In this document: piece after piece, positions 1 through 9,007 of the stretch
Layout: every line of letters starts with the position of its first letter
Position numbering within the stretch: the first letter of the stretch is position 1
Assembly (NCBI GenBank): GCA_964467985.1
Contig: CAYXTP010000008.1
Coordinates: 154,668-218,667 of the forward strand
DNA length: 64,000 nucleotides
Direction: 5' to 3'
Source: GCA-2720975 sp964467985
GTDB lineage: Bacteria > Planctomycetota > UBA1135 > GCA-002686595
Position numbers and translations under genes: made by a program
Notes under the pieces: generated by a model
Databases searched by the model: none
Seen by the model: only the letters and a program-made list of their open reading frames with translations
What the model was told of the DNA's origin: nothing

Positions 1-371
1 CTGCCCCGGAGATCGTAGAAGACGGCACAGGCGGCCAAGAGTCCGTAGCCCAGGGCCAGTTGCGCGGAAACCTGCGCGGCCAAGGCAACCCCCAACGCCG
101 GCAGGCCCCATCCCATGGCCCAGGCAAGACGCGGTGAAATCGCGCCGGACGGTAGTGGACGTCCGGGGCGAGTCTGTGCGTCCGCGACGCGGTCCGCCCA
201 GTCGTTGAGTGCCATGGCGCCGTGATAGATCAACAAACTCGCGGCCACCAACAGCCACGGAGCTGGGCCCCCAGGCCACAGGCCGCCATATCCCAGGAGC
301 ACACCAACGATGACGTCGGCCGCCGCTGAAGGAGCCAGGGAGAGGCGTAGCAGGCGGGCGAACGCGAGCAT
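1..371 (-). CDS. UbiA-family prenyltransferase, N-terminal part (cut by window edge)
   Basis: About 123 residues from an ATG at 371 run off the left edge, so the C-terminus is missing. The sequence shows hydrophobic segments around an aspartate-rich motif read as NDWADRVAD, followed by RPGRPLPSG. This matches the NDxxDxxxD plus RPxRPxPSG signature of UbiA-type membrane prenyltransferases, which transfer a polyprenyl group to an aromatic or other acceptor. It starts 15 bases downstream of the rseP stop, so it is probably the third gene of a dxr-rseP-ubiA-like operon. That links it to isoprenoid supply, but the acceptor substrate (quinone, haem, chlorophyll-like or lipid) cannot be told from this fragment. 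Confidence 0.8.
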   Translation of the reverse strand, partial: MLAFARLLRLSLAPSAAADVIVGVLLGYGGLWPGGPAPWLLVAASLLIYHGAMALNDWADRVADAQTRPGRPLPSGAISPRLAWAMGWGLPALGVALAAQVSAQLALGYGLLAACAVFYDLRG

Positions 372-385
372 GGCGCGGTGGCGAC

Positions 386-2236
386 CTAGTTGCCCGTAGG
401 CAGGAAGCGCAGGATGTCTTGGTAAGTCACGTAGATCGTCAGAGTGAGGATCACGACCAGACCCACAACTTGGCTATAGCCCAAGGTGCGCTCCGACACG
501 GGCGAGCCTTTGATCGCCTCCACGATGCAGAAGGCCAGGTGGCCCCCGTCCAGGACCGGGATGGGAAGCACGTTGATGAACGCCAGGTTGATGCTGAGCA
601 TGCACAAGAAGAAGAAGAGCTTGGCCCATCCCTGGGCTGCCCAGTCATAGGAAACAGCCCCGATCGTGATAACGCCGCCCAAGTTCTCGGTTGAGACCTC
701 GCGCAGGAACATTTTCTTCAGGGTCAGCCAGGAGTCCGTCAGGAATCTCCAGGAGGCTTCAGTCCCGGCGCGAATCGATCCCATGAAGCTCTCGGTCTGG
801 TAGATGCCCGAGGCTCCCTCCAAGCCGATTCCGTATTGCGGACGCTGTTGCAAGGCAGGTTGAATGGCCAGCGTTACCGCTTGAGTGACTCCCGCCGCAT
901 CGCGCCGGTCCAGGGTGAACTGAGTCGCGCCTTCTTCTTCCGCCCGATCGCGGGTGATCTTGAGCACTTCTTGCCAGGTGCTCACAGACTTGCCGTCCAC
1001 GCTGCGGATCTGGTCGCCAATTTGCAGTCCCGCGGCTAGAGCCGCCCCCTCATCCATTGCGGATGCAAGGGCTGAGTTCGGGTCGTAACCCAGGAAGACA
1101 TCTCGCTCGATGGCGACCACTTCCAGGTCTGTCGGCCGGCTTGGGCACTCCACCTGAATGGGGGGCAAGGCCGAATCTGCCGGCTGCAGGAGCACCAGGA
1201 GGGGGCCGCTCGAAGACCTGTCGCGTAGGGCATCCCCCAAGTCCGCAGAGTTGAGAATGGTGTGCCCGTCGATTTGTAGCAACCGCGCTCCCTTGACCAA
1301 CCCCAGCCTGTTGATCCATGGGCTCGGCCGCAGATCCTTGATGAGGTTGGAGAGGGGTTCGATACCGAAGAAGCGATCCTCCGTCGACTCGACGCTGGGG
1401 TCGACGTGGATTTGTAGCTCTTCAGCATTGCGCAGGACGCGCAGCGTGACGGCTCTCCCGTCCCGCAATGACCAATCCAGCTGCCGCACCAGGCTGAGTC
1501 CGTCTGGCGTGTCCAGTACCGCGAGCAGTTGGTCCCCGCTGCGCAGGCCCGCTGCTGAGGCGGCACTCTCTTCGACAACGCGCAGGATGTGCTGCGGGTC
1601 GACGCCGGGGCCGACACCAATCTGCCTGAACCCTCCGCGTGAGGAGTAGACCGGCGTGATAGACAGGTGTTCGGTGGTTGCCGAGCCGGGGTAGCGCACG
1701 GCGAAGTCGATGGGGCCTGCGCTAGACAAGGCCACTTCGTTGGGGATGTGGAAGAAGTCGTAGACCTCATCTCCATCCACCGCCAAGATTTCGGTTCCGG
1801 CGGGCAGACCCGCGTGCCAGGCAGGGGTGCCCTGCGCGGGCGCGGCGATGATCGGCCGCAGCACGGGCACTCCCGACGACAGAACCAAGGGGAAGACCAG
1901 CAGGGCAAAGATCACATTCATGATCACTCCGCCCGAGTAAATGAAGAACCGCTGCCCAACGGATTTGCCTTGCAGTTCATCCGGGGCGGGCGTGCGCGAT
2001 GCATCCGGAAACTCACCGGCCATCTTGACGTAACCCCCAAGGGGCAGCCACGCAACCTGGTACAGGGTCCCCCCGCGCTTGAAGCCAAACATGCGGGGGC
2101 CGAAACCGAGGCTGAAAACATCCGCACGGACGCCGCACATGCGGGCCGCGATGAAGTGGCCTGCCTCGTGCACGAAGATGACGAGGCCGATTCCAAAGAT
2201 GACCTGCAGGATGCGGGCGAAGTCGACGAGGTTCAT
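386..2236 (-). CDS. rseP: RseP-like site-2 zinc metalloprotease with expanded PDZ region
   Basis: 616 residues, an intramembrane protease of the RseP/site-2 family. The zinc motif HEAGH is at residues 23-27 in the first membrane helix, and the second metal-site motif NVLPIPVLDGGH lies near residues 555-566. Membrane helices are visible at about 9-22, 98-120, 538-556 and 588-604. The segment between them (about 120-500) contains four PDZ-like units, at roughly 125-200, 215-280, 295-360 and 380-460; E. coli RseP has two and about 450 residues in all. The family cleaves anti-sigma factors and signal-peptide remnants. It overlaps dxr by 4 bases (ATGA), so translational coupling is likely. The protease identity is firm; the count of four PDZ units is read by eye. 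Confidence 0.93.
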   Translation of the reverse strand: MNLVDFARILQVIFGIGLVIFVHEAGHFIAARMCGVRADVFSLGFGPRMFGFKRGGTLYQVAWLPLGGYVKMAGEFPDASRTPAPDELQGKSVGQRFFIYSGGVIMNVIFALLVFPLVLSSGVPVLRPIIAAPAQGTPAWHAGLPAGTEILAVDGDEVYDFFHIPNEVALSSAGPIDFAVRYPGSATTEHLSITPVYSSRGGFRQIGVGPGVDPQHILRVVEESAASAAGLRSGDQLLAVLDTPDGLSLVRQLDWSLRDGRAVTLRVLRNAEELQIHVDPSVESTEDRFFGIEPLSNLIKDLRPSPWINRLGLVKGARLLQIDGHTILNSADLGDALRDRSSSGPLLVLLQPADSALPPIQVECPSRPTDLEVVAIERDVFLGYDPNSALASAMDEGAALAAGLQIGDQIRSVDGKSVSTWQEVLKITRDRAEEEGATQFTLDRRDAAGVTQAVTLAIQPALQQRPQYGIGLEGASGIYQTESFMGSIRAGTEASWRFLTDSWLTLKKMFLREVSTENLGGVITIGAVSYDWAAQGWAKLFFFLCMLSINLAFINVLPIPVLDGGHLAFCIVEAIKGSPVSERTLGYSQVVGLVVILTLTIYVTYQDILRFLPTGN

Positions 2237-3429
2237 TGGCGCGGGAGTACGATTGGCGAGTCCGGGGGAGAGATGGCTTGTACAGCTTGGCGAGCGTGGG
2301 CCCGGGCTCGCTTGTCGGCTTCCATCAGAGCTTCAATGCTGGAGTCATCTCCCTGGCGCTGCTCTAACGCCGTGTGGTGCACACGGTTCATGTCGGTAAA
2401 GCGGATGCGTCCTTCGAGGAAGGCCTGCACGGCGATTTCATCTGCCGCATTGAGCACGCAGCCTGCATCCTGCCCGGCGCGGATGCAATCGTAACCCAGG
2501 GTTAGTGCAGGGAAGCGGTTGGGATCGGGTGCTTCAAATTCTAGGGTCGAGAACGCCTTAAGGTCGAAGCCCTTGACAGGCGAAGGCGGCCGATCCGGGG
2601 CGTAGAGCGCGTGATGAATGGGCCCGCGCATGTCCGGGGTGCCCATGTGCGCGATGACCGCGCCGTCCACGAACTCGACCATGGAGTGCACGATGGACTG
2701 GGGGTGGATGACGACCTCGATCTGCTCGGGACTGAGTTCGAAGAGGTGGTGCAATTCGACGATCTCAAGCGCCTTGTTCATGAGGCTGGCCGAGCCGATG
2801 GAGATGCGCGGGCCCATGTCCCAGTTCGGGTGACGCAAGGCCTGGGCTGGCAGCACGCCCTCAAGTTCATGCGTAGGAGTCAGCCGCAGTGGGCCGCCGC
2901 TGCAAGTGAGCAGGACTCGCCTTAGGCGCTGCCGATTCTCGCCGCGCAAGCACTGGAAGACGGCGGAGTGCTCAGAATCCACAGGCAGGATCTCTGCACC
3001 GGTCTTGGCGGCCAGGGCCATCAGGTGTTCACCGGCCGCCACGAGCGACTCCTTGTTGGCCAAGGCCAGTCGCTTGCCCAGCTTCAGGATTTCCACCGAT
3101 GCCGGCAGGCCGGCGCAACCAACAATCCCGTGTACCGCGGTGTCGAAGGTGCAGGCGTGGATCAGCTCCTGCACACCTTGGGTCCCCTCGTAAAGCCGGG
3201 TCCCCGGTGGTAGCTGCGCACGCGCCAAGGCGGCGGCTTGGGGATCTGCCAGGGCCAGATGCTGGACGTCGAACTCCCGGGCCTGTTCGAGCAGGGCCTC
3301 CCAGGATGAATGGGCGGCCAAACCGGTGACTGAGAGGGTCGCGCCCTCCTCAGCGCGATCGCGACGCACCAAGTCCAGGGTCTGGGTGCCGATCGAGCCG
3401 GTACTACCAAGGAGGAGGACTGAGGTCAT
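2233..3429 (-). CDS. dxr: 1-deoxy-D-xylulose 5-phosphate reductoisomerase
   Basis: 398 residues. It converts DXP to 2-C-methyl-D-erythritol 4-phosphate with NADPH, the committed step of the MEP isoprenoid pathway. The N-terminus has the dinucleotide-binding loop GSTGSIG at residues 8-14. The metal/substrate motif PVDSEH puts Asp151 and Glu153 at the positions of E. coli Asp150 and Glu152, and SLMNKALEIVE supplies the later metal ligand. The ATG at 3429 is chosen because the frame could extend to 3483 but the added residues look non-coding, and family members begin just before the nucleotide loop. First gene of the dxr-rseP-ubiA-like run; it is divergent from the Nudix gene. Confidence 0.96.
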   Translation of the reverse strand: MTSVLLLGSTGSIGTQTLDLVRRDRAEEGATLSVTGLAAHSSWEALLEQAREFDVQHLALADPQAAALARAQLPPGTRLYEGTQGVQELIHACTFDTAVHGIVGCAGLPASVEILKLGKRLALANKESLVAAGEHLMALAAKTGAEILPVDSEHSAVFQCLRGENRQRLRRVLLTCSGGPLRLTPTHELEGVLPAQALRHPNWDMGPRISIGSASLMNKALEIVELHHLFELSPEQIEVVIHPQSIVHSMVEFVDGAVIAHMGTPDMRGPIHHALYAPDRPPSPVKGFDLKAFSTLEFEAPDPNRFPALTLGYDCIRAGQDAGCVLNAADEIAVQAFLEGRIRFTDMNRVHHTALEQRQGDDSSIEALMEADKRARAHARQAVQAISPPDSPIVLPRQ

Positions 3430-3595
3430 GGAACCAGTTGCGCAGCGCAGGGCCATTCTAGACCCTGCGCGACCCCCGGACATCCACTTGGGGCCATTAG
3501 CCGCAAGCTGGAAGAGGCGCCCACCCCCGGACTCGCTCCTCCCGCGATCAAGCCGTAGGCTGGTGCACTCCGAATTGCCAGCGACGAGCCTTCCT

Positions 3596-4105
3596 ATGCC
3601 CCACCAACGCGCGACTCACTGCCCCCTGTGCGGCGGGGATCTAGCGCCTGCCCCTTGGGAGGGTCGCGTGCGTCCCAAGTGCCAGGAATGTGGCTTTGTC
3701 TACTTCTTCAACCCGGCCAGTGCGGCAGCGGGCTTGGTGCTCGATTCTACGGGCAAGAAAGTGCTGCTCGTGCGCCGCAGTATTCAACCCTTCAAGGGTG
3801 CCTGGGCCTTGCCCGCGGGCTACCAAGAGGTGGACGAGGAGCCTCAGCAGGCGGTTCAAAGGGAGGTGCGCGAGGAGACTGGCGTCGATGTGCAGGTCAC
3901 CCGTTTGCTGGACGTGGTTTGGGTTGGGGACGATCCACGCAAACCAGCCAACGTAATCATCTACCTCTGCGTGGCCCTAGGGGGCGAGTTGCGAGCGGCC
4001 AGCGACGCGAGCGAGGCCGCCTGGTTTTCCCTGACTGCCCTGCCGGAGGACATCGGGTTCGGAAACCGCGAGTTGATAGGGAGCCTACTCAACGCGACTG
4101 AGTAG
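3596..4105 (+). CDS. Nudix hydrolase with N-terminal zinc ribbon
   Basis: 169 residues from the ATG at 3596. The N-terminus carries two CxxC pairs (CPLCGG and CQECG), which form a rubredoxin-like zinc ribbon. A Nudix fold follows with an intact Nudix box: G, five residues, E, seven residues, then REVREETGV. Such proteins hydrolyse nucleoside diphosphates linked to another moiety, for example NADH, ADP-ribose or sugar nucleotides. The ribbon-plus-Nudix layout resembles short NADH-pyrophosphatase-like proteins, but the substrate cannot be predicted. The frame is open upstream to 3326, which would overlap dxr; the ATG at 3596 starts directly before the ribbon and is preferred. purM follows after about 95 bases. 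Confidence 0.9.
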   Translation: MPHQRATHCPLCGGDLAPAPWEGRVRPKCQECGFVYFFNPASAAAGLVLDSTGKKVLLVRRSIQPFKGAWALPAGYQEVDEEPQQAVQREVREETGVDVQVTRLLDVVWVGDDPRKPANVIIYLCVALGGELRAASDASEAAWFSLTALPEDIGFGNRELIGSLLNATE

Positions 4106-4200
4106 CACCTCAGGCCCAGGGAAACCGGGCGGAGGGGGCAATCGGGTGGCCTCAACGGTTATGCTGGGTGCCCTCCCAGCGACCCCAGCCTTCGATTTCC

Positions 4201-5241
4201 GTGACCTCCAAGACACCTCTCACTTACAAGGACGCGGGCGTCAATATTGACGCCCAGGACGAAGCCCTTTCCCTGTCCCGGCAGGCCATTCGGGACACCT
4301 TTGGCCCTGGAGTGGTCTCCGATGTGGGGCTTTTTGGCGGCCTGTTCGACATGCACAAGGCCGGCGTGGGCGGTCAAATACTCGTGGCCAGCGCCGATGG
4401 CGTGGGCACCAAATTGGAGGTGGCGAAGCGCATGGGCGTCTTTGACAGCGTGGGCCGGGACTTGGTCCAACACTGCATCAACGACATCTTGGTGCAGGGC
4501 GCGCGCCCGCTGTTCTTCATGGACTATGTGGGCACCGGCCGGCTCGAGCCGAAGGTGGTGAGCGCCCTGATTGCAGGCTGTGCGGCCGCGTGCTCTGACG
4601 GTGGGCTGGCTCTGCTCGGAGGCGAGACGGCCGAGATGCCCGGGCTCTACGCCGATGGAGACTTCGACTTGGTGGGTTTCATTGTGGGCAGCGTGGCTCG
4701 GGACAAGGTGCTGGATGGATCTCGCGTCGCAGCGGGCCAGGTGCTACTTGGTTTGGGATCCAGTGGATTGCACACCAACGGCTACTCGCTCGCTCGCAAG
4801 GTGCTTTTTGAGCGGCTCGAAATGGACGTGAACGATCGCCCCGAGGCGCTGGGTGGCGTGAGCGTGGGGGAGGCTCTCTTGGCACCCCACAAGAGCTACC
4901 TGGATCCCCTCTGGCCACTCCTAGAGAACGGTCAACTGGCCAGCATGGCACACATCACCGGCGGGGGCCTACTCGACAATCTGCCGCGCGTGCTCGGTGG
5001 CACGGATGCCATCATCGAGCGTGGCAGTTGGGATGTGCCTGCGCTCTTTGAGATGATTGTCGAGGGTGCAGGGATTGACGAGGACGAGGCTCATCGCGCC
5101 CTCAATATGGGTGTGGGCATGGTGCTCATCGTCGACCCAGCGGAGGTACAAGCCGTGACGGCGCACCTCGCCGCAGTGGACGAGCCAGCAACGGTGATCG
5201 GACGACTCGTCGCGGGCGAGGGTCAGGTGCGGTGGGCCTGA
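4201..5241 (+). CDS. purM: Phosphoribosylformylglycinamidine cyclo-ligase (AIR synthetase)
   Basis: 346 residues, the usual PurM length. It closes the imidazole ring of FGAM with ATP to give AIR in purine synthesis. The N-terminal segment TYKDAGVNIDA and the ADGVGTKLEVAKRMG stretch are hallmark PurM sequences, and GGETAEMPG and ITGGGLLDNLPR follow in order. The frame is open from a GTG at 4168, but the GTG at 4201 (MTSKTPLTYKDAG) lines up with the start of known PurM proteins and gives the family length, so it is chosen. No clear Shine-Dalgarno is visible at either. The next gene begins 10 bases before the purM stop. Confidence 0.95.
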   Translation: MTSKTPLTYKDAGVNIDAQDEALSLSRQAIRDTFGPGVVSDVGLFGGLFDMHKAGVGGQILVASADGVGTKLEVAKRMGVFDSVGRDLVQHCINDILVQGARPLFFMDYVGTGRLEPKVVSALIAGCAAACSDGGLALLGGETAEMPGLYADGDFDLVGFIVGSVARDKVLDGSRVAAGQVLLGLGSSGLHTNGYSLARKVLFERLEMDVNDRPEALGGVSVGEALLAPHKSYLDPLWPLLENGQLASMAHITGGGLLDNLPRVLGGTDAIIERGSWDVPALFEMIVEGAGIDEDEAHRALNMGVGMVLIVDPAEVQAVTAHLAAVDEPATVIGRLVAGEGQVRWA

Positions 5242-5975
5242 GCCCCGTGGGCAACCCACTCGCTCGCCTGGCTTGCTCTTGCGCGCTGGTCGTGGGTATT
5301 GCGTCGGAGGGGACCCTTGCGGGTGGGCAGGAGCCTAGTGCCGCAGGAGATGTACCCTGGGCGGAGCTGAGCCGTATGCAGCCGGGCATGTCGCGCGCCG
5401 ATGCGCTGGGCGCAGCCCTGAGCAGCGGCTCGGCACATCTACCAGAGGGGCACTGGGCCAGCTTGCTGCAGATTTCCTACGAGGCCTTCCTGGAAGAACT
5501 CGAGCGCTACGCTTCCGCACCGGCGCGCCAGGTAGCTGAGGCCATGTATCTGGCGTCTCCTGCGGTTTGGTCCTGTTTGTGCGTTGAGGGCAGTGCTCGC
5601 CGCATGGGGGACCTGCCGCGCGCTGCCGAGGTTCTCGCTGCAACTCTGACCTGGGTCTCCGATCGGTCAGCGCGACTCGAGTTGCGCGAGCGACGATCCA
5701 TCGTGGCTGCCGGCGCAGGCTGGAAGAGCGACGAATTGGACTGGCTTGGCAGGGGCCTCGCCATGGGGGGCACCGACTCCCTACAGATGCGAGCGCGCTT
5801 GGCCTTGGCTGCCCGGCGCTTCGACCGGGCCCGGACCCTGTTCCGGGTACTCGTCGACCGCGGTCGGGGCTCCAGGCCCACCCTTGCAGATGCGGCTCCC
5901 TGGGCCCTCCGGGGGTGGGGGCTTGCGCTCCTCCCGACAGCACACGAGGCTTCAGGGGCGGCTGACATCCCCTAG
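5232..5975 (+). CDS. Secreted Ala-rich helical protein of unknown function
   Basis: 247 residues from a GTG overlapping the end of purM by 10 bases. A hydrophobic stretch at about residues 10-30 followed by AGGQEP looks like a signal peptide. The rest is alanine/arginine-rich and helical, with TPR-like character (for example a repeated A-x-x-L-A-x-A-x-R-F-x-R-A pattern near residues 195-215), but no catalytic motif is visible. It is the first of four consecutive plus-strand genes whose products look exported or membrane-bound (to 9579). Family not recognised. The overlap suggests co-translation with purM, though no metabolic link is evident. Confidence 0.6.
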   Translation: MGLSPVGNPLARLACSCALVVGIASEGTLAGGQEPSAAGDVPWAELSRMQPGMSRADALGAALSSGSAHLPEGHWASLLQISYEAFLEELERYASAPARQVAEAMYLASPAVWSCLCVEGSARRMGDLPRAAEVLAATLTWVSDRSARLELRERRSIVAAGAGWKSDELDWLGRGLAMGGTDSLQMRARLALAARRFDRARTLFRVLVDRGRGSRPTLADAAPWALRGWGLALLPTAHEASGAADIP

Positions 5976-6030
5976 AGACTCTCAGCTCTATCCTCCCGCA
6001 ACTCTCCCTCACTCCGTGACTAGGCCGAGC

Positions 6031-7329
6031 ATGACCATTCAGCGTTTACCCCTTCTTGTCGGCTCAGCCGTTCTGCTCAGTGTCGTTTCCGTGGCCTCGA
6101 TGGTTGGATCCGCCCCCCAGGATCAACATCTCAAAGACAGCGACCTCAAGAAACTCGCCCAGTCGCTGACGGATTACATCGAGGCCAGGATCGAGGAGAA
6201 GAAGGTCTCGGAAGCCACGAGCGATGTCGCGACCGCTATGGAGAAGCTGCAGCGCAAGCTGGCCAAGACTCCGGCGCAGGGCGATATCCTGGCCTCACCG
6301 GCCGATTTGGGCCGCGCCATCTGGCTTTCCTACGACTACGGGCGCAAGCGCCCGACCCGCGGCAAGGTGGCGGACAAGGAGTTTGTGGGCTCCGTCTTTA
6401 CCAAGGATGCCCCCCTCGAGTACGCCGTCTGGGCACCGGCGAAATACTCCGCCTCCTCGGGTCCCTACCCGCTTGTCATTACTATCCCCGACGAGGATGA
6501 GCGTCCGGCGGATCACCTGCGGGATCGCTGGACGGAGGGTGCTGTACAAGACGGTGCGATACTGGCCTGCCCGGTCATGCCAGAGAACGCCGGCGATTGG
6601 GCGGGTCGCGACGGCATTGGACGGGTCATCGTCTTGATGCGCGCGGTTTATGAAGAGTACGGCGTGGACTTCGATCGGATCTACTTATCCGGTCGCGGAC
6701 TTGGCGTACCCACCGCCCTAGGAATCGCCGAGAAATTTCCCGATCGCTTCGCGGGCGTGATCGGCCGCAGTGGCGACGCTGGCGACGTCTCTCCCCAGAA
6801 TTTTCAGAACCTACCGACGTTTTTTGCCGGTGGCGGTGCCCTGGTCACGAAGTTCGAAGGCGAGATCGCACGGCTCGGCTACTCCAACTGCACGGTACAA
6901 GCGGACGCCCTCACGGCGGACATCTGGAACTGGATCGAAGCCACGCAGCGCGATTCCTATCCCTCACAGGTGACCTTGATTCCTGGCTCACCCTTCCCCA
7001 AGCGCGCCTATTGGCTCGAGGTTCCCCCGTCCGATGGGACCAGTAGTCGCATCCACGCCCAGGTCGATCGCAAGACCAACACGGTCACTGTCGAGGGCTC
7101 GGGCATGACCGAGTTCACCTTGCATTTCAACGACCTGCTGGTGGACATGAATCAGCCCATCATCGTGATCGCCAATGGCCAACGGCACGAGGATCTGATT
7201 CCGCGCAGTCGACCCATTGTGCTGGCCAGCATGTTCAGCGGGGCATGTGATCCGGGCCGGGTGTTTGTGAACGCAAAGTCTTACCACCTACCGCACCTGG
7301 GTTCCGACTCCGAAGACGGAGGGGACTGA
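6031..7329 (+). CDS. Secreted alpha/beta-hydrolase-like protein lacking the nucleophile serine
   Basis: 432 residues from the ATG at 6031, starting with a signal peptide (hydrophobic 8-26, then SAPQDQ). Residues 30-95 are a charged helical region. From about 130 the order of elements is that of an esterase/dienelactone-hydrolase fold: a strand PYPLVITIPDE, the segment GILACPVMPE-like, the turn where GxSxG is expected, and FPDRFAGVIGRSGD. The turn reads YLSGRGLGVPTA, so the nucleophile position is Gly rather than Ser. This looks like a binding protein or inactive esterase. The C-terminal 100 residues form a separate beta-rich region. It lies 7 bases before the membrane-fused spermidine-synthase-like gene. 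Confidence 0.7.
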   Translation: MTIQRLPLLVGSAVLLSVVSVASMVGSAPQDQHLKDSDLKKLAQSLTDYIEARIEEKKVSEATSDVATAMEKLQRKLAKTPAQGDILASPADLGRAIWLSYDYGRKRPTRGKVADKEFVGSVFTKDAPLEYAVWAPAKYSASSGPYPLVITIPDEDERPADHLRDRWTEGAVQDGAILACPVMPENAGDWAGRDGIGRVIVLMRAVYEEYGVDFDRIYLSGRGLGVPTALGIAEKFPDRFAGVIGRSGDAGDVSPQNFQNLPTFFAGGGALVTKFEGEIARLGYSNCTVQADALTADIWNWIEATQRDSYPSQVTLIPGSPFPKRAYWLEVPPSDGTSSRIHAQVDRKTNTVTVEGSGMTEFTLHFNDLLVDMNQPIIVIANGQRHEDLIPRSRPIVLASMFSGACDPGRVFVNAKSYHLPHLGSDSEDGGD

Positions 7330-7336
7330 GACGGTC

Positions 7337-9007
7337 GTGGTCGACCACGGGCGCGAATCCACGATCGGACTCGACTCAGCGGCCTGCCCGGGATCCTCGC
7401 GGGTCTCGGCGAGCGCAACCACGATTCTGTTCGCCGTGTTGTGTGCGGGGGCTGGGACGATGGTTGTGGAATTGGCTGCCGTGCGCCTTCTGGCGCCCTG
7501 GTTCGGGGCGTCGACGGGTGTTTGGACCAATGTGATTGGTGTCATTCTGCTGGCTCTGGCGGTGGGCTACGTGTGTGGCGCGCGCTTGTCCGTGTCCGGA
7601 TCGCCTGACAGGAGGCTGGGCGCAATGCTGCTGGGCGCTGCCGGCTGGGCGCTGCTCCTGCCCTGGCTTGCGAGTTGGGTCGCAAGGTGGTTCATGCCCA
7701 CGGGCTTGGCGCTGGACGAGGCCGCTGGCCTCATGCTCTGGGGCAGCCTGGCGACCTCGCTGCTCTTGTTCGCACCGGTGGCGGGGTTGCTCGGGTGCGG
7801 TTGCCCACTCGCGGTAGAGGCCCTGCAGGTGGGCAGCGGGGGGCACGCCGGGACCGCAGGCGGGCGCGTGCTGGGAGTGTCGACTCTGGGCAGCCTCCTG
7901 GGGACCTTTGGTACCACGCACTGGCTCCTGCCTGATTGGGGCTTGCGTGGGACCTTTGAACTCGCCGCGGCTTGCCTGGCCCTGGCGGGCCTACTCCTGC
8001 TCGTCCGTTCGGGGGTTCTGTCCCGCGCCCCGCAGGTCGCCGCCCTGTGCTTCGTGGCCCTGGGCCTCGGATTGCGGAGTCTTGGGCAGGCACCGACACC
8101 TGGGGCCGGCGAGGGCTGGAGCCTGCTCGAGCAGCGACAATCGGCCTACCAACGCCTGGCCGTGATCGAGTCTGAAGATGGCCAACGTCGCCACTTGGTA
8201 GCCAACGAAGTCCTCGATTCGTTCCAATCGGTCTGGCAACCGGCAACGGGGCTCTTGGGAGGCGGTCAGTACTACGACTACTTTGCCCTGCCTGCTTGGT
8301 GGGCGCGTGCGAAACAGGATTGGCGGGTGCTGGTGTTAGGGTTCGGCGCTGGGACCGCAGTCCGCGTGCTAGAGGGCGCCCTGCCCGACGGCGTCACCCT
8401 GTCGTGTATCGGGGTCGAAATCGACCCCGTCGTCGTGGAATTGGGTGAGCGCTACTTCGAGATGCAGCGCGCCGCACCTGACCGGATTGTTCTGTCCGGT
8501 GTGGATGCGCGCGCCAGTCTGCAGCGCATCGCCGAACCCCAGGACCTGGTGATCGTCGATTGTTACGCCAACAACATGGAGATCCCCGCCCACCTGTGCA
8601 GCGTGGAGTTTTTTGAGCAGGCGCTGCAGGTGACGGCTCTGGGTGGGTTCCTGGCGGTCAATGCGGCGGGGTTTGGACTCGATGACCCTGTGGTTGCTGC
8701 CCTGACTGCCACCCTGGCCCAGGCCGCCGGTCAACCCGTGCTCGCCGTTCGCATACCCTTTTCGCGCAACTGCATGCTGTTTGCCCGCAAGGGACAAGCG
8801 GCGCCCCATCCAGATGACCCGAATTGGGCCGTCCCCGGCCAGGTCGGGGAGGCTTTGCTGCCCTTCCTCGAGCTACCCTCGGCCTGGAGGCTGGTGACGC
8901 CCGGCAGCGGGGTGGGCCCGGTGCTCACCGACGAATCGAATCCGATGCAGCGCCTGCAGCGAGACTCCGTGCGCGCAGGGCGTGCGCGCTGGTTGGTGGA
9001 GCCCTGA
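7337..9007 (+). CDS. Membrane-fused spermidine-synthase-like protein
   Basis: 556 residues. The N-terminal 270 residues contain about seven hydrophobic membrane segments, starting ATTILFAVLCAGAGTMVVE. The C-terminal half is a Rossmann methyltransferase-type fold of the polyamine synthase family: LVLGFGAGTAVRVLEG (nucleotide loop), GVEIDPVVVELG (acidic ribose contact) and DLVIVDCYANN followed by IPAHLCSVEFF. This matches the 'fused MFS/spermidine synthase' group. In true spermidine synthases this half uses decarboxylated SAM; the substrate of the fused forms is mostly unknown. The gene starts at a GTG and its TGA overlaps the next ATG by one base. Confidence 0.8.
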   Translation: MVDHGRESTIGLDSAACPGSSRVSASATTILFAVLCAGAGTMVVELAAVRLLAPWFGASTGVWTNVIGVILLALAVGYVCGARLSVSGSPDRRLGAMLLGAAGWALLLPWLASWVARWFMPTGLALDEAAGLMLWGSLATSLLLFAPVAGLLGCGCPLAVEALQVGSGGHAGTAGGRVLGVSTLGSLLGTFGTTHWLLPDWGLRGTFELAAACLALAGLLLLVRSGVLSRAPQVAALCFVALGLGLRSLGQAPTPGAGEGWSLLEQRQSAYQRLAVIESEDGQRRHLVANEVLDSFQSVWQPATGLLGGGQYYDYFALPAWWARAKQDWRVLVLGFGAGTAVRVLEGALPDGVTLSCIGVEIDPVVVELGERYFEMQRAAPDRIVLSGVDARASLQRIAEPQDLVIVDCYANNMEIPAHLCSVEFFEQALQVTALGGFLAVNAAGFGLDDPVVAALTATLAQAAGQPVLAVRIPFSRNCMLFARKGQAAPHPDDPNWAVPGQVGEALLPFLELPSAWRLVTPGSGVGPVLTDESNPMQRLQRDSVRAGRARWLVEP

